Assembly (NCBI GenBank): GCA_041401985.1
Contig: JAWKTE010000002.1
Coordinates: 62,001-126,000 of the forward strand
Direction: 5' to 3'
Source of the DNA: JACKHA01 sp041401985
GTDB taxonomy: Bacteria > Planctomycetota > Phycisphaerae > Phycisphaerales > UBA1924
Length of the DNA: 64,000 nt
Shown: positions 59,229 through 64,000 of the stretch, in pieces
How positions within the stretch are numbered: position 1 is the stretch's first letter
How the letters are laid out: the number at the start of each line of letters is the position of its first letter
Position numbers and translations under genes: made by a program
Notes under the pieces: generated by a model
What the model was told of the DNA's origin: nothing
Databases searched by the model: none
Seen by the model: the letters and a program-made list of their open reading frames with translations, nothing else

Positions 59229-60461
59229 TTACCGCCCGCCGCGGCCCGTGTTTGCACGCATCTTCTCCAGCATCGTCCGCACCGCCTCGTGCAGCGTCGG
59301 GCCGGCCTGCAGCGTCAGCGTCCGATTCGCCTCGGTCGCCAGCACCTGCGTCCCGTTGTCGCCGACGACCGCGGTCAGTTGCTGCAGCGCCGCCACGAAC
59401 CGCTGGCCCCGATCGCCCATGTCGCGGATGTCGTACACGACGACGCTCGGGGCCGCCCCCTGCGTCACCGCGGCTAGCGACGCCCGGAGTTCCTCGATCC
59501 GCGACCTCGCGTGGCGCGTCTCGAGTTCGAGGATCTGGGCCCGCGACTCGAGTTCGACGAGTTGCGTCCGGGCCGAGCGCATCTCACCCTCGCTGACCGC
59601 ACCGGTCTCGTACAACTGCGTCGTCCGCTCGAGCGACTGCGCCGCCGCGCTGAGCCGCTCGTGCGCGGCCCTCGCCTCGATCGCCATCGTGTCCGCCCGC
59701 AGTTCAACGTCGCCCAGTTCCCGTCGCAGCGCCTCGGCCCGGCTCGAGGCCGGCTGCCACGTCTGCACATACCGCGCCAGCACCGCCGCCACCATCTCCC
59801 GCTGCTCCGGCGAGCCTTTGAACACCAGCATCTGCGTCTGGTCGTGGTACGCCAGTTCCGGCTCGCCCGAGCCAGGCGACAGCGACATGGCCGACTCGAT
59901 CATCTCGAAGATCTGCTTGACCTGGGCCTCGGTCGGCTCCTCGTTGGCGGGGCGGAGCACGTCGCCGATGGAGAACACGTCGTTGACGACGTTGCCGCCG
60001 ATGCGACGAGGCAGTTGCATCACGCGGACCACGAACACGCCCGAACCGTGCGTTTGCTCGCCGGACCGCTCGGTGGGCAGATTGCCGCCGGCACGCGGGC
60101 TCGGCGCGATCGACTCGATCGCCACTTGCGCTTCGCTCGCACCGCGGAACATCGCCTCCACCAGCGACACCGCCGAGAACGCCGACACACCCCGCAACTG
60201 CACGCCCGGCATCTGCAGCGAGTTCACCGCGTCGCCCGCGACGATGTTCGCCCCCGACGCGCGGCTCACCGCCTCCAGATACTCCCCCAGCGTCCCCCCA
60301 CCGAACGCCAGATCGAACGGCTCCTCCGCCGGGACCAGCACGCCCGCGGCCGACCCCGACCCCGACGACGCGGCCAACGACGACGACGCCAGCAGCCCCC
60401 CGCCCGCCAAGGCAAGGCAGCACGCGGCGGACACGACGGCAAACGGGCGATTCCTGCGCAT
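59229..60461 (-). CDS. exported protein with secretin-type N-domain and coiled coil
   Basis: A 410-residue protein. Signal peptide (FAVVSAACCLALAGGGLLASSSLA); then FDLAFGGGTLGEYLEAVSRASGANIVAGD (about 45-75), which fits the STN/secretin N0 domain; FVVRVMQLPRRIGGNVVNDVF and ELAYHDQTQMLVFKGSPEQREMVAAVL (about 195-245), an N1-type domain; a coiled coil (about 255-345, RAEALRRELGDVELRADTMAIEARAA in pieces); and a final N-like strand-helix, TRTLTLQAGPTLHEAVRTMLEKM. There is no beta-barrel part, so it is not a full secretin. It may be a cell-envelope sensor or a part of a type II/IV-like secretion assembly. GGAG precedes ATG 60461. Next gene is the ECF sigma factor. Confidence 0.6.
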   Translation of the reverse strand: MRRNRPFAVVSAACCLALAGGGLLASSSLAASSGSGSAAGVLVPAEEPFDLAFGGGTLGEYLEAVSRASGANIVAGDAVNSLQMPGVQLRGVSAFSAVSLVEAMFRGASEAQVAIESIAPSPRAGGNLPTERSGEQTHGSGVFVVRVMQLPRRIGGNVVNDVFSIGDVLRPANEEPTEAQVKQIFEMIESAMSLSPGSGEPELAYHDQTQMLVFKGSPEQREMVAAVLARYVQTWQPASSRAEALRRELGDVELRADTMAIEARAAHERLSAAAQSLERTTQLYETGAVSEGEMRSARTQLVELESRAQILELETRHARSRIEELRASLAAVTQGAAPSVVVYDIRDMGDRGQRFVAALQQLTAVVGDNGTQVLATEANRTLTLQAGPTLHEAVRTMLEKMRANTGRGGR

Positions 60462-60617
60462 GTCATTCTCCAGCCCCGCACAACCAACCCGGCCCGCGGG
60501 ATGCCGGATCAACGCCGCCCGCCCCGCCATCCGGCGCGACTTTCCAGGATTTTCTCGACGCACCCGCCGCCCGCCCTAGAGTCCCCACCCGCGACCCCGT
60601 CGCGCCCGGAGCCTCCC

Positions 60618-61725
60618 ATGCACTTCGACGCCCACCAGCCCATCATCAACGACCTCGAGGCGCGGATTTTGACGATCCGCGACTCTCTTTAACTACGACG
60701 ACAAGGCAAAGACCCTCTCCGAACTCGAGGGCACCATGGGCGAGGGCGGCTTCTGGGACAACCAGACCGCCGCCCAGAAGATCGTGACCCAGGTCAAGTC
60801 GCTCAAGGCGATGCTCGAGCCGCTCCGGCGCGTTATCACCGACTTCGACGAGGCACGCCTGGCCTACGAGATGGCCAAGGAGTCCAGCGACAACGACCTG
60901 CTCGCCGAGGCCGACGAGGCCCTCTTCGACCTCCAGCAGCGCATGGACAAGGTCGAGATGCAGTCGCTGCTCTCGGGCAAGTACGACCCTCGCAACTGCT
61001 TCATCACCATCTCCGCCGGCGACGGCGGCACCGAGGCCAACGACTGGGCCGAGATGCTCTACCGCATGTACGTCATGTACTGCGAGCACCAGGGCTTCGC
61101 ACTCGAAGAGATCGAGAAGTCCCCGGGCACCGAGGTCGGCATCGACTCGGCCACCATCCTCGTCAAGGGCCCCTTCGCCTTCGGCTACCTCAACTGCGAG
61201 CGCGGCACCCACCGTCTGGCCCGCGTCTCGCCCTTCAACGCCCAGGGCAAACGCCAGACCTCGTTCGCCACGGTCGACGTCACCCCCGAGATGGATGAGG
61301 CCAGCGTCGAGATCCCCGAGAAGGACCTCGAGATCACCCCCTTCGTCCGCGCCAGCGGCCCCGGCGGGCAGAACGTCAACAAGGTCGCCACCGCCATCCG
61401 ACTCGTCCACAAGCCCACCGGCATCATGGTCGTCGCCAGCACCTACCGCGACCAGCCCCAGAACCGGCGCCAGGCCATGAACATCCTCCAGGCCAAACTC
61501 GAGCAGATGGCCGAGGAGAAACGCGACGCCGAGATCAAGGCCGCCGCCGGCGGCGACCTCTCGCGCGGCTGGGGCACGCAGATCCGCTCGTACGTGCTCT
61601 ACGACAACCGCGTCAAGGACCACCGCACCTCGCACGAGTCCAGCGACCCGGCCCGCGTCCTGGCCGGCGACCTGCACCCGTTCATCGACGCCGAACTCAA
61701 ACGCCGCCGCGCCGAACGGGGCTGA
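60618..61725 (+). CDS. prfB: peptide chain release factor 2, programmed +1 frameshift
   Basis: Assembled from two frames: ATG 60618 to CTT (60687-60689), then a +1 shift over TAA (60690-60692) into AAC (60691). The product is 368 residues, like E. coli RF2 (365). The joined sequence ...RDSL/NYDDKAKTLSELEG aligns with the E. coli frameshift region (YL/DYDAKKERLEE). SPFNAQGKRQTSFA carries the RF2 SPF anticodon mimic; the catalytic ASGPGGQNVNKVA carries GGQ. The slip site is CTT-TAA-C, not the usual CTT-TGA-C, and no AGGGGG-like stimulator is seen upstream. Sequencing only from internal ATG 60736 would miss the first 39 residues. CCGGAG precedes the start. Confidence 0.93.
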
Positions 61726-61750
61726 CCAACGCCGGTTCCCACAACCCGCG

Positions 61751-61928
61751 CGCGAGCCGGGGCGTCCCCGCCCCGGACCAGGTACCCAAGCGCGCGCCCA
61801 CAGCGCGCGAGCCGGGGCGTCCCCGCCCCGGTCTCCCTCTCCGAGCCGGGGCGTCCTACGTCCCGGTTTTTGCACCCAGCGCAGACCTGAAGACCAGGGG
61901 GACCGGGGTGGGGACACCCCGGCTCGCG
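61751..61928. repeat. cluster of GC hairpin repeats after prfB
   Basis: Copies at 61751-61777, 61806-61833, 61842-61865 and 61901-61928. The first three are inverted relative to the last. In the last copy the stem reads CCGGGGTG-GGGA-CACCCCGG: both partners of one base pair have changed (C-G to T-A), a compensatory substitution. The third copy is followed by TTTTT. Confidence 0.8.
61842..61869 (+). terminator. rho-independent terminator candidate for prfB
   Basis: CCGGGGCG-TCCTA-CG-TCCCGG-type stem followed by GTTTTT (61865-61870). It is a hairpin-repeat copy whose 3' flank is a T-tract, 117 nt after the prfB stop. Confidence 0.5.
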
Positions 61929-61943
61929 TTGTCGCTCCAGATG

Positions 61944-62475
61944 TTACTTGAGCGTGTGCTTCCCTGCCCATCCGCTCCGCGTTGAACCGCGACAGCGCCG
62001 GCGGATGGTCCCTGAGCAACTTCACCAACTGGCTCGGCGTGCACTCCAGCCGCAGCGCCGCCCGCGACGGCTCCCACCGGCACGCCGCCAGCATGTCCAT
62101 CGCCTCGGCCAGCAACGCCGCGTAGTCCCAGTGCTCCGGGTTGCACGAGATCCGCCCGCCGCGGCAGCGCGACCGCCACAACGCCGATCGCGCATCCCCG
62201 TCCGGCACCGGCGACCGCGCCTCGACCGCCAGCGCGAGCCGCAGCCGCCGCAGAGCCACCCGCGCGTTTTCGATCGCCGACCGCCGTTCCCCCGCCGACG
62301 CCGCGATCCCCGTCGGCTCGTGCGTCAGCGTCACCTTCGTCTCGACCTTGTTGCGATGCTGCCCGCCCGGCCCGCCGGACCGCCCCTTGGCCGCCCCGCA
62401 CTGGTCCAGCAGCGACTCCTCATCCAGCGAGGCCGGGTGCGGGTATCGGGCGAGGATGAAGCCTGGCTGCGTCAT
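61944..62475 (-). CDS. ArfB-like peptidyl-tRNA hydrolase (RF-1 domain protein), 3' end ambiguous
   Basis: A protein of about 175 residues. GRSGGPGGQHRNKVETKVTLTHEPTG (residues ~30-55) is the class-I release-factor catalytic loop with GGQ; there is no anticodon-mimic domain. A helical middle (ALRRLRLALAVEAR) and LLAACRWEPSRAALRLECTPSQLVKLLRDHPPAL follow, with Asn-rich NAERMGRE at the end. Such proteins rescue stalled ribosomes. In the annotated frame no stop occurs until 60646, because the frame continues antisense to prfB. One G fewer at 61962-61964 would give ...MGRKHTLK and a TAA at 61944, matching the family's short C-terminus. The coordinates use that reading. Confidence 0.7.
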
Positions 62476-62495
62476 GCGCCTCGCGACTCGATGCT

Positions 62496-62644
62496 GAACG
62501 CGGAGGGAGCGGAGATCACGCGGAGAGCACGGAGGGTGAATCCCGGGAAAGGCCAGGACTCAGCCGCCGCGCGCCGCGTCATCACGTTCTTCAACACAAG
62601 CCTCCCTCCGAGACCTCCGCGTGACCTCCGCGATCTCCGCGTTC
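62496..62644. repeat. long palindrome of CGGAGA units
   Basis: Left arm 62496-62536 (GAACGCGGAGGGAGCGGAGA...) pairs with right arm 62601-62644 (...CGATCTCCGCGTTC) over about 40 positions with scattered mismatches; loop ~64 nt. It fills the spacer between tsaD and the ArfB-like gene. Same unit type as 2088-2177. Confidence 0.75.
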
Positions 62645-62651
62645 GCCCTTC

Positions 62652-63752
62652 TCAGCAAGCCGTTGTCGGGACCGCCGCCAGGTCCAGACCGTCGCGATGC
62701 CCCGCCCCCAGCATCACGCTCCCCAGCCCCGCGATCATCGCCGCGTTGTCCACGCAAAGCGCCATCGGCGGGACCACCAGCGCCAGTCCATGACCGGCCG
62801 CGAATGCCGCCAGTTCGGTCCGAAGCCGCGAGTTGGCCGTCACCCCTCCCCCAGCCAGCACCGTCCGCACGTCCACGCCCCGCTCGCGCAGGTGCTCCAC
62901 CGCCCGCCCGAGTTTGAGCGTGATCGCCGCCACAGCCGCCCGCTGGAACGACGCCGCCAGATCGCGCCGCCGCTGGTCGGTCAGCGCCGGACGCTCCGCT
63001 TCCGCCACGGCCGGCCCGCCTTGGGCCGCGTACAGCAGCGCGGTCTTCAGACCCGAGTACGAAAAATCCAGCGACCCAGGCCCGAGCCGGCTGATCGGCA
63101 GATCGAACGCCCGCTCGTTTGCCCCAGCCTCGCACGCCAGCGCATCGACCCGCGGCCCACCCGGGAACCCAAGCCCCAGGATCGCCGCCGCCTTGTCGTA
63201 CGCCTCACCCATCGCATCGTCGATCGTCGCCCCGAGCCGCTCGATATCGAGCAGCGAGCCGTCGCGTCCACCGACCACATAGATCGACGTGTGCCCTCCG
63301 CTCACGACCAGGCCGAGCGCGGGCACCGCGACCGGCGAGTCTGCGTGCGATGTCTCGCCGTCGTCGCGCCCCTGCCCATCTCGATCGCTTAAAAGCCCCG
63401 CGTACAGGTGCGCATGCACATGGTCCACCCCAACCAGCGGCACCCCCAGCGACCACGCCAATGCCTTGGCCGCCGCCACGCCCACCAGCAGGCATCCGAT
63501 CAGCCCCGGGCGATGCCCGACCGCCACCGCCCCGACCTCCGCCAGCGTCACCCCCGCGTCGCGCAAGGCCGCCCGCACCACCGGCGTCAGGTGCTCCACA
63601 TGCGCCCGGCTGGCGATCTCCGGCACGACCCCGCCGTACTCCGCGTGCAGGTCGTTCTGCGACGCCACGACGTTCGACAGCACAACCCGCCCATCGCGCA
63701 CCACCGCGCACGCGGTCTCGTCGCACGAGGACTCGATCCCGAGCACGATCAT
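62652..63752 (-). CDS. tsaD: tRNA N6-threonylcarbamoyladenosine synthase catalytic subunit
   Basis: A 366-residue ASKHA-fold enzyme that makes t6A37 in ANN-decoding tRNAs with TsaB/TsaE. LGIESSCDETACAVV is the N-terminal phosphate loop; metal-binding His residues are in VGVDHVHAHLYAGLL; GLVVSGGHTSIY, GEAYDKAAAILGLGFPGGPRVDALA and DFSYSGLKTALL follow; the C-terminal nucleotide region is VLAGGGVTANSRLRTEL and CVDNAAMIAGLG. A ~20-residue insertion (about 128-150, DRDGQGRDDGETSHAD) in the loop after HVHAH is unusual. ATG 63752 begins the homology; an earlier codon at 63782 adds only VASHGGTPA. Confidence 0.95.
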   Translation of the reverse strand: MIVLGIESSCDETACAVVRDGRVVLSNVVASQNDLHAEYGGVVPEIASRAHVEHLTPVVRAALRDAGVTLAEVGAVAVGHRPGLIGCLLVGVAAAKALAWSLGVPLVGVDHVHAHLYAGLLSDRDGQGRDDGETSHADSPVAVPALGLVVSGGHTSIYVVGGRDGSLLDIERLGATIDDAMGEAYDKAAAILGLGFPGGPRVDALACEAGANERAFDLPISRLGPGSLDFSYSGLKTALLYAAQGGPAVAEAERPALTDQRRRDLAASFQRAAVAAITLKLGRAVEHLRERGVDVRTVLAGGGVTANSRLRTELAAFAAGHGLALVVPPMALCVDNAAMIAGLGSVMLGAGHRDGLDLAAVPTTAC

Positions 63753-63783
63753 CGCCGGCGTGCCGCCATGACTCGCGACCACA

Positions 63784-64000
63784 TCACGGCGTTCCCGCCG
63801 GCGCCGCCTCGGGCGACGCCTCCGGCTCCAGGTCCGCGTCGATCAGCCACCGCTCCACGTTCCCCCCGGTGATCCGCAGGCGGCTCACCTCGCGCCCCTC
63901 CGCGTCCACCACCACAACATGCCCGCCCAAAAGGTCCAGGTCGTCCTCCCACAGGTCGCGCTCGGCACGCCCGTCTTCGCCGGCCACGCCCGTGAGCGTC
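63784..64000 (-). CDS. hypothetical protein, C-terminal fragment cut by the window edge
   Basis: The frame is open to the right edge, so the N-terminus is missing. Visible residues include ERDLWEDDLDLLGGHVVVVDAEGREVSRLRITGGNVERWL and a Pro/Ala/Glu-rich end (in pieces). HVVVVDAEGREVSRLRI reads as a beta-hairpin. No family is recognised. It precedes tsaD by 31 nt on the same strand and may be co-transcribed. Confidence 0.45.
   Translation of the reverse strand, partial: TLTGVAGEDGRAERDLWEDDLDLLGGHVVVVDAEGREVSRLRITGGNVERWLIDADLEPEASPEAAPAGTP

Noticed and set aside
60646..61943. The long 3' extension of the ArfB-like frame
   Set aside because: It is antisense to prfB and crosses the repeat cluster; its translation is low-complexity.
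1..64000. tRNA, rRNA, CRISPR array or replication origin
   Set aside because: No cloverleaf with a T-arm GGTTCRANYC-like box, no rRNA sequence, no spaced direct repeats, and no DnaA-box cluster was found by eye. dnaB alone does not mark an origin.

Overview
The window reads as chromosomal DNA of a high-GC planctomycete, most likely class Phycisphaerae. This is inferred from three things seen in the sequence: a LEPR-type N-terminal motif on two large surface proteins, CxxC...CPECG zinc ribbons of the kind common in planctomycete membrane proteins, and a TraR/DksA protein with a Lys/Ala-rich tail and a degenerate zinc finger beside lspA. No tRNA, rRNA or CRISPR array was seen.

Layout. 0-9 kb: the end of a D,D-carboxypeptidase (dacB), a methyltransferase, lspA with its TraR/DksA neighbour, accA, a receiver-domain protein, and a heme oxygenase divergent from a 7Fe ferredoxin. 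9-16 kb: two paralogous LEPR/CARDB surface proteins, then mutS. 16-25 kb: a phosphohexomutase (glmM-like), a PTPS/QueD-family enzyme overlapping ppk1, a fused GT4-GT2 glycosyltransferase, and sucC. 25.2-27.1 kb: a clearly lower-GC two-gene module (AAA ATPase plus PIN-like nuclease), the best candidate for a defence system here. 27-35 kb: a possible nuclease-fold protein, a DUF433 antitoxin followed by a 15-codon remnant of its toxin, an esterase, and a giant LptC/LptA-like protein. 35-41 kb: a lone BrxD-like ATPase, lysS, an IS110 transposase with a structured upstream segment that is a bridge-RNA candidate, and an orphan DNA methyltransferase. 41-54 kb: OmpH-like protein, M29 aminopeptidase, Nudix hydrolase, two NfeD proteins, LptD, a ferritin-like protein and dnaB. 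54-61 kb: serA and serC separated by a Uma2 gene, a pteridine-reductase-like SDR, and an ECF sigma cluster with a secretin-domain protein. 61-64 kb: prfB with a +1 programmed frameshift, an ArfB-like release factor, and tsaD.

Three kinds of structure lie outside the genes. (1) At least eleven copies of a GC-rich hairpin, CCGGGGCG-GGGA-CGCCCCGG, one with a compensatory base-pair change. (2) Long palindromes built on CGGAGA/CACAGAGG units, one of which has become the linker of the glycosyltransferase fusion. (3) A recurring TAnnnT box 5-9 nt before start codons of about a dozen genes, which suggests leaderless transcription.

Functional links: envelope biogenesis (dacB, lspA, accA, glmM, LptC/A-like, lptD, OmpH-like), pterin/folate chemistry (PTPS-III-type enzyme and FolM-like SDR), serine synthesis (serA, serC), translation termination (prfB and ArfB-like), and DNA replication and repair (dnaB, mutS).
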